This document shows positions 1 to 7,227 of a DNA stretch of 12,896 nt, one piece after another. Both the position numbers and the translations under genes were made by a program. Source of the DNA: an uncultured Fusicatenibacter sp. Its GTDB lineage: Bacteria; Bacillota; Clostridia; Lachnospirales; Lachnospiraceae. Location of the stretch: NCBI GenBank assembly GCA_902493585.1, contig CABUPZ010000070.1:1-12896 (forward strand). Reading direction: 5' to 3'. Within the stretch, counting starts at the first letter, position 1, and the number at the start of each line of letters is the position of its first letter. The notes under the pieces are model-generated. The model did not search any database. It was not told where the DNA came from and saw nothing but the letters and a program-made list of their open reading frames with translations.

Positions 1-270
1 ACCCGGAAGGCGGTTCAACCTGCATAAAACGAACGCTGCGAATGAAGAGCTGGTTAGCAGACTGTTTTACGGGCGCGAAGCCCAAGAAAGGAGCCGCTAT
101 ACCGATTGCTTTTATCATTCTAACAGCTTAAGCAACAAGATGGGTAATTCCTTACTGGCTGTAAGGGATATTAACCATAAATATATTGTAGTAGAAGGGA
201 GTGTCGTAAAATCTGATTTTGCGACACTCCCTAAACGTTTCTTTTTAGTGTTAAATTTTTCCATCCGCAA
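1..270. other. Left flank without a confident gene
   Basis: No convincing gene is visible between the window edge and the tatD promoter. One plus-strand frame is open from the edge to a TGA at 272-274 (about 90 codons) but it reads straight through the hairpin at 197-231. A second plus frame is open from the edge to a TAA at 129-131 (42 codons). On the minus strand an ATG at 118 is open to the edge (39 codons) but has no visible ribosome binding site. Any of these could be the end or start of a gene lying mostly outside the window. None resembles a family I recognise. The stretch from about 120 to 300 looks more AT-rich than the genes that follow. Confidence 0.4.
197..245 (+). terminator. Strong hairpin with T-rich tail, probable intrinsic terminator
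   Basis: Arms 197-206 (gggagtgtcg) and 222-231 (cgacactccc) are perfectly complementary. The stem continues inward through one T.G wobble and aaaat/atttt to a 3-nt loop around 214, giving about 17 pairs. A broken T-tract follows (gtttctttttag). It would end a transcript entering from the left edge, just before the tatD promoter. A terminal structure of a mobile element left of the window is an alternative. Confidence 0.55.
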
Positions 271-299
271 TTGACGCATCCCCCAACCCGTCGTATAAT
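271..299 (+). promoter_or_regulatory. Sigma-A type promoter of tatD
   Basis: A TTGACG -35 box at 271-276 and a perfect TATAAT -10 box at 294-299 are separated by 17 bases. Transcription would start near 306, about 40 bases before the tatD ATG, leaving room for the aggaaa ribosome binding site. Confidence 0.85.
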
Positions 300-347
300 A
301 ATTACAATGCAGGTTTATTAATTTACAAGATACAGGAAAAGAACGCA

Positions 348-1112
348 ATGATTTTTGAGACACATGCACATTACGATGATGAGGCATTTGACAGTGACAG
401 AGAAGAACTTCTTTCTTCCATGCAGGAAAACGGGATCGGACATATCGTCAATGTTTCGGCGAATCTGGATTCCCTTGACAGGACCAGAGAGCTGATGGAA
501 CAGTATCCCTTTATCTACGGTGCAATGGGACTGCACCCGGATGAGGTGGGCGATATGAATGAAGCCGTCATGCAGAAACTGAGAGACTACTGCCGCCTGG
601 AAAAGACGGTGGCGGTCGGTGAAATCGGTCTGGATTACTACTGGGAGAAAGAGAATCATGAGACTCAGCGGTACTGGTTTGAACGGCAGCTGGAACTTGC
701 CAGGGAGGAAAAACTTCCTGTGATCATTCACAGCAGGGATGCGGCCGCAGACACGCTTCAGGTGATGAAGGACTGCCGTGCCGGTGAGATCGGCGGTGTG
801 GTTCATTGCTTCTCTTATTCCAGAGAGATGGCAGGAGAATATCTGAAGATGGGACTGTATCTGGGAATCGGCGGCGTACTTACGTTCAAGAATGCCCGGA
901 AACTCCGGGAGGTAGTCGAATATGCGCCTCTGGACCAGCTGCTGCTGGAGACCGACAGTCCGTATCTGGCTCCGGTTCCTTACCGGGGGAAGAGAAATTC
1001 TTCCTTGTATCTTCCGCTGATCGTACAGCAGATCGCGGAAATCAAACATCTGTCCTGTGAGCAAGTCATAGAACAGACGGAACAGAATGCGATGCAGTTA
1101 TTTCTGACGTAG
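348..1112 (+). CDS. tatD: TatD family metal-dependent hydrolase (DNase)
   Basis: This 254-residue protein has the usual length and all hallmark metal-ligand positions of the TatD family, cytoplasmic TIM-barrel hydrolases with metal-dependent DNase activity. Visible motifs in order: the N-terminal HxH in ETHAHYDD (H6, H8), GLHPDE (H63), GEIGLDYYW with the bridging E92, VIIHSRDA (H128), GGVVHCFS (H153) and LLETDSPYLAPVPYRGKRN with D203. The ATG at 348 follows an aggaaa box and a strong promoter at 271-299. The next gene starts 72 bases downstream on the same strand and may be cotranscribed. The TAG stop overlaps the first base of a palindromic repeat. Family membership is secure; the physiological substrate (DNA repair, 3'-5' exonuclease, or D-aminoacyl-tRNA deacylase activity as described for some members) cannot be decided from sequence. 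Confidence 0.95.
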   Translation: MIFETHAHYDDEAFDSDREELLSSMQENGIGHIVNVSANLDSLDRTRELMEQYPFIYGAMGLHPDEVGDMNEAVMQKLRDYCRLEKTVAVGEIGLDYYWEKENHETQRYWFERQLELAREEKLPVIIHSRDAAADTLQVMKDCRAGEIGGVVHCFSYSREMAGEYLKMGLYLGIGGVLTFKNARKLREVVEYAPLDQLLLETDSPYLAPVPYRGKRNSSLYLPLIVQQIAEIKHLSCEQVIEQTEQNAMQLFLT

Positions 1113-1139
1113 TAACCGTTCCGCTGACTGAACAGTTAC
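1112..1139 (+). repeat. 28-nt palindromic intergenic element, copy 1
   Basis: This element begins on the last base of the tatD stop codon. It forms a hairpin with arms gtaaccgttc and gaacagttac (9 of 10 pairs; the flanking a1111/t1140 also pair) and an 8-nt loop. It aligns without gaps to 5114-5141 with 22 of 28 identical bases. No T-tract follows, so it does not look like a standard intrinsic terminator. Confidence 0.7.
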
Positions 1140-1184
1140 TGTCTGACAAATCAGGAGATATGATTTTTTGGAGGAGAAAGAGAA

Positions 1185-2861
1185 ATGATTAATTGGAAGA
1201 GACTTGGAGAAAAGCGCGCGAAACTGGTTCGGTTCGCTTTTGTCAGTTCTCTGATCGCTATGCTGGGAAACCCAATGTTTGTATCTGCGGATCCGTATAC
1301 ACAGCCGGAGGAGACGACAGCACAGCAAGAGGTACTGGCAGCTTCCGTTCCCGCCGCCCAGCCGGAAGTTTCCGCTGACGGACAGGCGGAGGAATCCGCT
1401 GCGGAGACGGTTCCGACGCCGGAAACAACTCCGGAAGCAGAGTCAACACCAGAAGCGACGCCGACCCCGGAGGCAACGCCGACGCCAGAAGCAACGCCGA
1501 CGCCGGAAGCAACGCCGACGCCAGAAGCAACGCCGACGCCGGAAGCAACCCCGACCCCAGAGGCAACGCCGACCCCGGAAGCGACACCAACGCCAGAGGC
1601 AACGCCGACGCCGGAAGCAACACCAACGCCAGAGGCGACGCCGACCCCAGAGGCAACGCCAACCCCGGAAGCGACGCCAACGCCAGAGGCAACGCCAACG
1701 CCAGAGGCAACCCCGACGCCGGAAGCAACGCCGGCGCCAGAAGAAACGGTTCCGGAGGAGCCTTCTGCCCCGGTGATAACGGTTACGCCGCCGAAGGTAA
1801 GTATCGAAAATACTCCGTGGTTATTCCATACGGTAGAGAAAGATTATGCGCTGGTACAGGTCAATACATATCTGAATGTCCGTGAAGGAAAGGGAACCTC
1901 CTATCGGATCGTGGGAACAATCCCGAAGAATGGTCTTTGCTATGTGATCGCGGACGCGGATTCAGACTGGGTATTTATTGAATCCGGTGATGTGCGTGGA
2001 TTTGTCAGCAAACGTTATCTGCTGACCGGCGAGGCAGCGCATAACGCGGTGAAAACGGCAGGCGAGGACAGTTATGTATTGGGTGAAGTGAAAGTGGAGC
2101 CCTGGGACAATGAGGCATACACGTATTCCTACAATACGGTGAAGACCGTGCTTTCCACAAACGCATTCCGCAATTCTGTTCTGACTTACGCGCAGCAGTT
2201 TCTTGGAAATCCGTATGTATGGGGCGGAACGAGCCTGACCAATGGTGCGGACTGTTCCGGATTCGTACAGCAGATTTTTGCAAACTTTGGATATGAGCTG
2301 CCGCGTACCTCCAGAGAGCAGGCGAACGCAGGAGAAAAGATTTCTCTGGAAGAGGCTCAGCCAGGCGACCTGGTATTCTATCAGAGAGACAATGGATATA
2401 TCTATCACGTTATGATCTACATGGGAGACGGAAAGGTCATCCATGCCAGCAGTGAAAAAACGGGAATCATTATTTCCGATTACAACTACAGCCGTTCCAC
2501 CGGATATGCGGTGAGAGTGATTGAGGAAGACGCAAGTGCGATCACGATCAATTCCGGAGAGAATTATGTGAAGCCCAACGGTCAGTATCTCGGCAAATTT
2601 AAACTGACTGCTTACTGCAACTGCCCGATCTGCTGCGGCAAATGGTCCGGCGGCCCGACCGCATCGGGAACCGAGCCGACGCAGGGACGTACCGTTGCGA
2701 TTGCGGGACTTCCGTTCGGAACGAAGCTGAACATCGGCGGTCAGGTCTTCACCGTAGAAGACAGAGGTACCCCGTACGGCCATGTGGATGTCTATATGAA
2801 CAGCCATGACGAGGCAAATGTATTCGGCGTACAGTACGCGGATGTGTTCCTTCAGGATTAA
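1185..2861 (+). CDS. Secreted SH3b - NlpC/P60 - 3D domain cell-wall hydrolase with TPTPEA repeat
   Basis: A 558-residue exported, probably wall-associated enzyme. Residues 1-35 are a signal peptide: basic start, hydrophobic core FAFVSSLIAMLG, likely cleavage after VSA. An acidic Pro-rich region precedes fifteen exact TPTPEA hexapeptides (residues 92-181), a likely flexible spacer through the wall. A bacterial SH3 domain (about 220-288, with TYLNVREGKG) probably binds peptidoglycan. The NlpC/P60 domain (about 330-445) has catalytic C357 in DCSGFV, H408 in HVMIYMG and H420 in VIHASS; this family usually cleaves peptidoglycan stem peptides. The C-terminal 3D domain (about 470-558) has AYCNCPICCG, TASG and the conserved Asp residues near D526, D535 and D542; related domains have a lytic-transglycosylase-like fold. 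The ATG at 1185 follows ggaggag with 8-base spacing. A weak TATGAT at 1157-1162 could be a -10 box but lacks a good -35. A terminator follows at 2906-2952. Confidence 0.93.
   Translation: MINWKRLGEKRAKLVRFAFVSSLIAMLGNPMFVSADPYTQPEETTAQQEVLAASVPAAQPEVSADGQAEESAAETVPTPETTPEAESTPEATPTPEATPTPEATPTPEATPTPEATPTPEATPTPEATPTPEATPTPEATPTPEATPTPEATPTPEATPTPEATPTPEATPTPEATPTPEATPAPEETVPEEPSAPVITVTPPKVSIENTPWLFHTVEKDYALVQVNTYLNVREGKGTSYRIVGTIPKNGLCYVIADADSDWVFIESGDVRGFVSKRYLLTGEAAHNAVKTAGEDSYVLGEVKVEPWDNEAYTYSYNTVKTVLSTNAFRNSVLTYAQQFLGNPYVWGGTSLTNGADCSGFVQQIFANFGYELPRTSREQANAGEKISLEEAQPGDLVFYQRDNGYIYHVMIYMGDGKVIHASSEKTGIIISDYNYSRSTGYAVRVIEEDASAITINSGENYVKPNGQYLGKFKLTAYCNCPICCGKWSGGPTASGTEPTQGRTVAIAGLPFGTKLNIGGQVFTVEDRGTPYGHVDVYMNSHDEANVFGVQYADVFLQD
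1458..1727 (+). repeat. Tandem 18-bp coding repeat, 15 units of TPTPEA
   Basis: Fifteen consecutive 18-base units each encode Thr-Pro-Thr-Pro-Glu-Ala, followed by a divergent unit TPAPEE at 1728-1745. The amino acids are invariant while third codon positions vary (acg/acc/aca, ccg/cca/ccc, gag/gaa, gca/gcg). Units at 1476-1511 are exactly duplicated at 1512-1547, and the units at 1674 and 1692 are identical, so recent in-frame duplication is visible. Gain or loss of units would change spacer length without a frameshift. Confidence 0.97.
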
Positions 2862-2905
2862 GTCAAAAACCCCGCGGGAATAAAATCTTTTATAGTTGAT
2901 ATGAG

Positions 2906-2952
2906 ACCCTCATATAGGACAAGGAAAGTTCTATATGAGGGTTTTGTTTTTT
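2906..2952 (+). terminator. Intrinsic terminator of the NlpC/P60-3D gene
   Basis: Perfect 12-bp arms accctcatatag (2906-2917) and ctatatgagggt (2931-2942) enclose a 13-base loop and are followed by tttgtttttt. It lies 45 bases after the stop codon and isolates the wall-enzyme gene from the downstream operon. Confidence 0.93.
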
Positions 2953-3023
2953 GATGTACTGGATGTTGTCTGAATTTTTTGTATAAATCGCATAAAAATA
3001 CTCGGTTCGACACAAAATGTTTA

Positions 3024-3052
3024 TTGACTTCTTCTATACCGATTGGTATAAT
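3024..3052 (+). promoter_or_regulatory. Promoter of the tetR-GH13-glgB operon
   Basis: A TTGACT -35 box (3024-3029) and perfect TATAAT -10 box (3047-3052) are separated by exactly 17 bases. Transcription would start near 3059, giving a leader of about 88 bases before the regulator ATG. The spacer contains most of the dyad described at 3035-3050. Confidence 0.9.
3035..3050. promoter_or_regulatory. Putative TetR-family operator dyad
   Basis: TATACC (3035-3040) and GGTATA (3045-3050) are perfect inverted arms around GATT. The dyad fills the second half of the promoter spacer and overlaps the first four bases of the -10 box, so a bound dimer would block RNA polymerase. Its position directly before a TetR-type gene implies autorepression; that the encoded regulator binds here is inference. 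Confidence 0.75.
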
Positions 3053-3146
3053 ATACAAAAAGAAAAGCAGAAGTTCACGAAGGATTTCTGACAGTGACGT
3101 TTGAATGACAGCAGAGCAAGAAATCTGAGCAGCAAGGAGATGGACA

Positions 3147-3728
3147 ATGGATAACCGACAGGCAATACTGGACAGCGCTCTGACGTTGTTTTATGAAAAA
3201 GGATATGACGCGGTGGGTGTACAGCAGATCGTAGATGCAGCAGGGGTGACAAAGCCCACGCTGTATTATTATTTCGGAAGCAAGCAGGGTCTGCTGTCAT
3301 GTCTGCTGGAAGAGCATTTTTCGAAGCTGGAAACGCAGATGGAGCAGGTGAAGGAAGCGCCGGAAAAGATCCAGGATAAGCTGTATCATGCAGCGAGGAT
3401 TTTTTTAAATGGGGCATCCGCGGAACCGGAGTTTTATCTGATGATGCTTGCGTTGTTTTATTCCGGAAGAAAGAGTGAGGGATTTCAGACGGTATATCCT
3501 CTGATTGAACGGTATTACCGGATCTTTGTGGAAATTTTTGAGCATGCCAGCCAGGAACTTGGAAATATGCGCGGACGGCAGAGGCAGTTCGCAGTCGGAT
3601 TTTCCGGTATGCTCAACCATTATCTGATGCTTGCGGCGAAAGATATGGATGATCTGTTCAATCTTACGATCACGGATCAGGAAGTATATGAAATCGTGCA
3701 TCAGTTTATGTATGGAATTTATTCTTAA
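3147..3728 (+). CDS. TetR/AcrR family transcriptional regulator
   Basis: A 193-residue protein of typical TetR-family size. The N-terminal helix-turn-helix is clear at about residues 7-50: ILDSALTLFYEKGYDAVGVQ, then IVDAAGVTKPTLYYYFGSK, with recognition helix near TKPTLYYYF (35-43). The rest is an all-helical ligand-binding and dimerisation region of unknown specificity. The ATG follows aaggag with good spacing. The stop lies 20 bases before the GH13 start, indicating one transcript with the glucan genes. The promoter dyad at 3035-3050 suggests repression of its own operon, relieved by a small ligand that could be a sugar or another metabolite. Orthologue identity is not recognised; the family call is secure. 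Confidence 0.92.
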   Translation: MDNRQAILDSALTLFYEKGYDAVGVQQIVDAAGVTKPTLYYYFGSKQGLLSCLLEEHFSKLETQMEQVKEAPEKIQDKLYHAARIFLNGASAEPEFYLMMLALFYSGRKSEGFQTVYPLIERYYRIFVEIFEHASQELGNMRGRQRQFAVGFSGMLNHYLMLAAKDMDDLFNLTITDQEVYEIVHQFMYGIYS

Positions 3729-3748
3729 CAGCAGGAGGTTTTTGACAA

Positions 3749-5104
3749 ATGGCACCATGGTATGAGGCAGCGGAATTTTATCATATTTACCCAATCGGAC
3801 TTTGCGGAGCGCCCGCACGAAATGAACAGGAGGAAGTGACCCATCGGTTTGATGTTCTGACCGAATGGCTGGAGCACGCGGCGGATCTTGGATTTACTGC
3901 GGTTTATATCGGACCGTTGTTCGAGTCCACCACCCATGGATATGATACCAGGGATTACCGGACAGTGGACCGGCGGCTTGGAGACAACGAAGATTTCAGA
4001 AAATTTGTTGCCCGTGCCCACGAATTGGGCGTGAAGGTCGTTGTGGACGGTGTGTTTAATCATACAGGAAGAGAATTTTTTGCCTTCCGGGATATTCAGG
4101 AAAAGAGAGAAAGTTCCCGTTACTGCGGATGGTACAAGGGAATCTGGTTTGGAGGGAATACCTGTTACAATGATGGATTTTCCTACGAGGCATGGAGAAA
4201 TTGTTTTGAACTTGTAAATATTAATCTCCAGAATCAGGAAGTCCGAGATTATCTGCTGGATGTGATTGATTTCTGGATCGATGAATTTGATATTGACGGC
4301 ATCCGTCTGGACTGTGCGGACTGTTTGGATTTTGGCTTCATGGAGCAGATGCGCGCCAGAACCGGAAGAAAAAAAGAAGACTTCTGGCTGATGGGCGAGG
4401 TGATCCATGGAGATTACAGCCGTTATATCCAGGATGGACAGAAGATGCTTCACAGTGTCACCAACTATGAACTGCACAAAGGTCTGTATTCGGGGCACAA
4501 CGATCACAATTACTTTGAAATTGCCCACACAATCCGGAGGGAGTTTGATGAAAACGGCGGAATTTACCGTGGAATGAAGCTGTACAGCTTTGTGGACAAT
4601 CATGATGTGGACAGGATCGCGTCGAAGCTTCAGGATCAGGCATGTCTGATCCCGGTGCATGCGCTTCTGTATTTCCTGCCGGGCATTCCTTCTGTGTACT
4701 ATGGGTCTGAGTTTGGAATCAGCGGAAGGAAAGAGGGAGGAAATGATGCGCCTCTGCGTCCGGCGCTCTCCCTGAAGGAATTGGAAAAAGAAGCGCCGCA
4801 TCCGGAACTGGCTGAATGGATCCGGAAGATATCAAAGATCCGCAAGGAACATCCGGCATGTACGGAGGGAAGATATCGGGAGCTTCTTCTGACCAACCGC
4901 CAGTATGCTTTCTGCCGGTACAGCGATTCGGATTATCTGCTGGTTGCGGTCAACAATGATTCCCAGGAAGCGGAAGTGCAGATTCCGGTGGAGGGAGCAT
5001 TTACTTATATCAATGTTTTGACGAAGGAAGAAGTGCCGGTGGAAAACGGCAGAGCGGCAGTAAAGCTTCCGGCATGCGGATGTGTACTGCTGGAGCGTGT
5101 TTGA
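3749..5104 (+). CDS. GH13 alpha-amylase family glycoside hydrolase, cytoplasmic
   Basis: A 451-residue GH13 enzyme acting on alpha-1,4-linked glucans. The conserved regions are all present: DGVFNH (100-105), GIRLDCAD with nucleophile D188, GEVIHG with acid/base E217, and FVDNHD with D286. An (alpha/beta)8 barrel from about residue 10 to 370 is followed by a beta-sandwich domain C (about 380-451). There is no signal peptide and no N-terminal starch-binding module, so it should act inside the cell on maltodextrins or glycogen-derived chains. The start follows aggagg. It sits between the regulator and glgB, with 80 bases to the glgB ATG. The exact specificity (maltodextrin glucosidase, neopullulanase-like, or amylase) cannot be settled from motifs alone. 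Confidence 0.93.
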   Translation: MAPWYEAAEFYHIYPIGLCGAPARNEQEEVTHRFDVLTEWLEHAADLGFTAVYIGPLFESTTHGYDTRDYRTVDRRLGDNEDFRKFVARAHELGVKVVVDGVFNHTGREFFAFRDIQEKRESSRYCGWYKGIWFGGNTCYNDGFSYEAWRNCFELVNINLQNQEVRDYLLDVIDFWIDEFDIDGIRLDCADCLDFGFMEQMRARTGRKKEDFWLMGEVIHGDYSRYIQDGQKMLHSVTNYELHKGLYSGHNDHNYFEIAHTIRREFDENGGIYRGMKLYSFVDNHDVDRIASKLQDQACLIPVHALLYFLPGIPSVYYGSEFGISGRKEGGNDAPLRPALSLKELEKEAPHPELAEWIRKISKIRKEHPACTEGRYRELLLTNRQYAFCRYSDSDYLLVAVNNDSQEAEVQIPVEGAFTYINVLTKEEVPVENGRAAVKLPACGCVLLERV

Positions 5105-5113
5105 AAATTTATT

Positions 5114-5141
5114 GTAACCGTTCAGCCAACTGAAGTGTTGC
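5114..5141 (+). repeat. 28-nt palindromic intergenic element, copy 2
   Basis: This element starts 10 bases after the GH13 stop codon and aligns gap-free with 1112-1139 at 22 of 28 positions. It folds into an imperfect hairpin: gtaaccgttcag pairs with ctgaagtgttgc with two mismatches and one wobble around a ccaa loop. Flanking att/aat (5111-5113 and 5142-5144) extends the stem. It has no following T-tract and lies inside the presumed operon, so it may act as an RNA-level processing or attenuation element. Confidence 0.65.
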
Positions 5142-5184
5142 AATTGATTCCCAGGAAATAAAGAAGGGATAAGGAGAGAGTATT

Positions 5185-7161
5185 ATGGGAGAAACAAGAA
5201 AGAAAGCGTCAGAAAGAAAGTCTGTGAAGAAAAAAAATACAGGAAGCCCGGCGGCGGAAGAAAAGAAATTTCGGTTTTCTGACCTGGATCAGTATCTGTT
5301 CGGGCAGGCGACACATTACGAGCTCTTCTGGAAGATGGGCGCACATCCGGACCGGGTGGACGGAAAAGCGGGCACGTGGTTTACCGTGTGGGCGCCGCAT
5401 GCCAGCGGCGTTTCTGTGGTAGGAGACTTTAATAACTGGACGCCGGGCGTGCACCGGATGGAACGGACCGGCGAGGGGGGCGTTTACGAACTGTTCATTC
5501 CGGGCGTGACGGAAGGCGCGCTGTATAAATACTGTATCAAAACCCGGAGCGGAAGTCTGGTATACAAGGCGGATCCTTATGCCTTTGCATCCGAAAAACG
5601 TCCGGGAACCGCTTCCAAAGTTGCCAGGATCGATGGTTATAAATGGGGCGACGACAGCTGGATGGAGAAGAGGAAAAGCTTTGATCCGAAGACTTCGGCG
5701 ATGACGGTCTATGAGGTGCATCCAGGTTCCTGGATGAAGCATCCGTGGTCGGAGTCGAATCCGGAAGGTTTTTACAATTATGTTCAGTTTGCCCACGCGC
5801 TGACCGACTATGTCAAGGAGATGGGTTATACCCATGTAGAGCTGATGGGTATTGCGGAGCATCCTTTTGACGGTTCCTGGGGATATCAGGTAACGGGATA
5901 TTATGCGCCGACTTCCCGCTATGGAACGCCGAAGGAATTCAAATATCTGGTGGATTATCTCCATAAACACAAGATCGGTGTCATCCTCGACTGGGTACCG
6001 GCACACTTCCCGAAAGATGCCCATGGACTGGCGGATTTTGACGGCGAGGCTCTGTACGAATATGCCGATCCGCGGCAGGGCGAGCATCCGGACTGGGGAA
6101 CCAAGATCTTCAACTATGGAAAGAATGAAGTGAAGAATTTCATGCTTGCCAATGCCCTGTACTGGATTGAGGAATACCATGTGGATGGGCTTCGTGTGGA
6201 TGCGGTGGCGTCCATGCTGTATCTGGATTACGGAAAACAGGACGGCCAATGGGTGCCGAACAAATATGGCGGAAATCAGAATCTGGAGGCGATTGAGTTC
6301 TTTAAACATCTGAATTCGCTGGTTCTTGGAAGAAACAAAGGCGCTGTGATGATCGCGGAGGAATCCACTACATGGCCGAAAGTGACAGGAAAAGTGGAGG
6401 ACGATGGACTTGGATTTTCGCTGAAATGGAATATGGGATGGATGCATGATTTCCTGGATTACATGAAACTGGATCCGTATTTCAGAAAATACAACCACAA
6501 CAAGATGACCTTCTCGATGACTTACGCCTTTGCAGAGAATTATATTCTGGTACTTTCCCATGATGAAGTCGTACATCTGAAGTGTTCGATGATCAACAAG
6601 ATGCCGGGATATCCGGAAGAAAAATTCCAGAACCTGAAGGCGGGATATGCCTTTATGTTCGGACATCCGGGCAAGAAATTGCTGTTTATGGGACAGGATT
6701 TCGGGCAGCTCCGGGAGTGGAGTGAGGAAAGAGAACTGGACTGGTATCTGCTGGAGGAGGAAAACCATCAGCATTTACAGGAATATGTGAAAGATCTGCT
6801 TCATATGTATACGAAATATCCGGCGCTGTATGCCAATGATAAAGGATATGAGGGATTCCAGTGGGTCAATGCGGATGACGGAGACCGAAGTATCTTCAGT
6901 TTTATCCGCTGGTCGCCGACCGGAAGAAATAATCTTCTGTTTGTCTGCAACTTTACTCCGGTGGCACGTCCGGATTATATGTGCGGAGTGCCGAAGCTGA
7001 AACAGTACCGGCTGATCCTGGACAGCGACGATGAAAAATATGGCGGAGCGTCTGTGGACCGCCAGAAAGTTTACCGGAGCAAAAAAGGAGAATGTGACGG
7101 ACAGCCGTATCGGCTTGCGTATGAGCTACCGGCATTCGGCGTAGCTGTATTTACGTTTTAG
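5185..7161 (+). CDS. glgB: 1,4-alpha-glucan branching enzyme
   Basis: A 658-residue GlgB that introduces alpha-1,6 branches into glycogen in the cytoplasm. A Lys-rich head (residues 1-30) precedes the family-48 carbohydrate module, recognisable by WFTVWAPHASGVSVVGDFNN. The GH13 barrel carries YEVHPGSW, DGSWGYQVTGYYAPTSRYG, the nucleophile D339 in GLRVDAVAS, the acid/base E392 in MIAEESTTWP and D460 in LSHDEVVH, then GKKLLFMGQDFGQLREW and a C-terminal beta domain. The HDEVVH motif continues with LK where E. coli GlgB has GK. The ATG follows aaggag. No separate promoter is evident in the 80-base gap after the GH13 gene, so it is probably read from 3024-3052 and ends at the hairpin 7167-7215. 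The synthase, pyrophosphorylase and phosphorylase genes of glycogen metabolism are not in the window. Confidence 0.97.
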   Translation: MGETRKKASERKSVKKKNTGSPAAEEKKFRFSDLDQYLFGQATHYELFWKMGAHPDRVDGKAGTWFTVWAPHASGVSVVGDFNNWTPGVHRMERTGEGGVYELFIPGVTEGALYKYCIKTRSGSLVYKADPYAFASEKRPGTASKVARIDGYKWGDDSWMEKRKSFDPKTSAMTVYEVHPGSWMKHPWSESNPEGFYNYVQFAHALTDYVKEMGYTHVELMGIAEHPFDGSWGYQVTGYYAPTSRYGTPKEFKYLVDYLHKHKIGVILDWVPAHFPKDAHGLADFDGEALYEYADPRQGEHPDWGTKIFNYGKNEVKNFMLANALYWIEEYHVDGLRVDAVASMLYLDYGKQDGQWVPNKYGGNQNLEAIEFFKHLNSLVLGRNKGAVMIAEESTTWPKVTGKVEDDGLGFSLKWNMGWMHDFLDYMKLDPYFRKYNHNKMTFSMTYAFAENYILVLSHDEVVHLKCSMINKMPGYPEEKFQNLKAGYAFMFGHPGKKLLFMGQDFGQLREWSEERELDWYLLEEENHQHLQEYVKDLLHMYTKYPALYANDKGYEGFQWVNADDGDRSIFSFIRWSPTGRNNLLFVCNFTPVARPDYMCGVPKLKQYRLILDSDDEKYGGASVDRQKVYRSKKGECDGQPYRLAYELPAFGVAVFTF

Positions 7162-7166
7162 GGACG

Positions 7167-7226
7167 AAATCCGCCGCAGAATCTACCTGGGAGAGGTGGG
7201 TTCTGCGGCGGATTTCTGGTTTTGTG
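7167..7226 (+). terminator. Convergent intrinsic terminator after glgB
   Basis: Perfect 15-bp arms aaatccgccgcagaa (7167-7181) and ttctgcggcggattt (7201-7215) enclose a 19-base loop with a further acct/aggt pairing. The plus-strand tail ctggttttgtgttt is T-rich. It ends the glucan operon and lies 13 bases beyond the stop of the opposing TraX-like gene, so it may serve both, although the minus-strand tail is less T-rich. Confidence 0.92.
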
Positions 7227-7227
7227 T

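Noticed and set aside
97..108. Twelve-base match to the left part of the TetR operator (ctataccgattg)
   Set aside because: The second arm GGTATA is missing here, no promoter overlaps it, and a half-site match of this size is within chance.
1130..1162. Promoter for the NlpC/P60-3D gene (TATGAT at 1157-1162)
   Set aside because: The hexamer 17 bases upstream (TTACTG) is a poor -35 box, so the gene may instead be read from the tatD promoter; not listed as a feature.
1258..1776. Open frames in other registers over the TPTPEA repeat (Arg/Gln-rich on plus, Leu/Ala-rich on minus)
   Set aside because: They arise because an 18-bp repeat without stop codons keeps all registers open; only the signal-peptide frame continues into conserved domains.
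5209..6774. 521-codon minus-strand open frame opposite glgB
   Set aside because: Antisense shadow of a clearly conserved gene; no start signal or recognisable domain.
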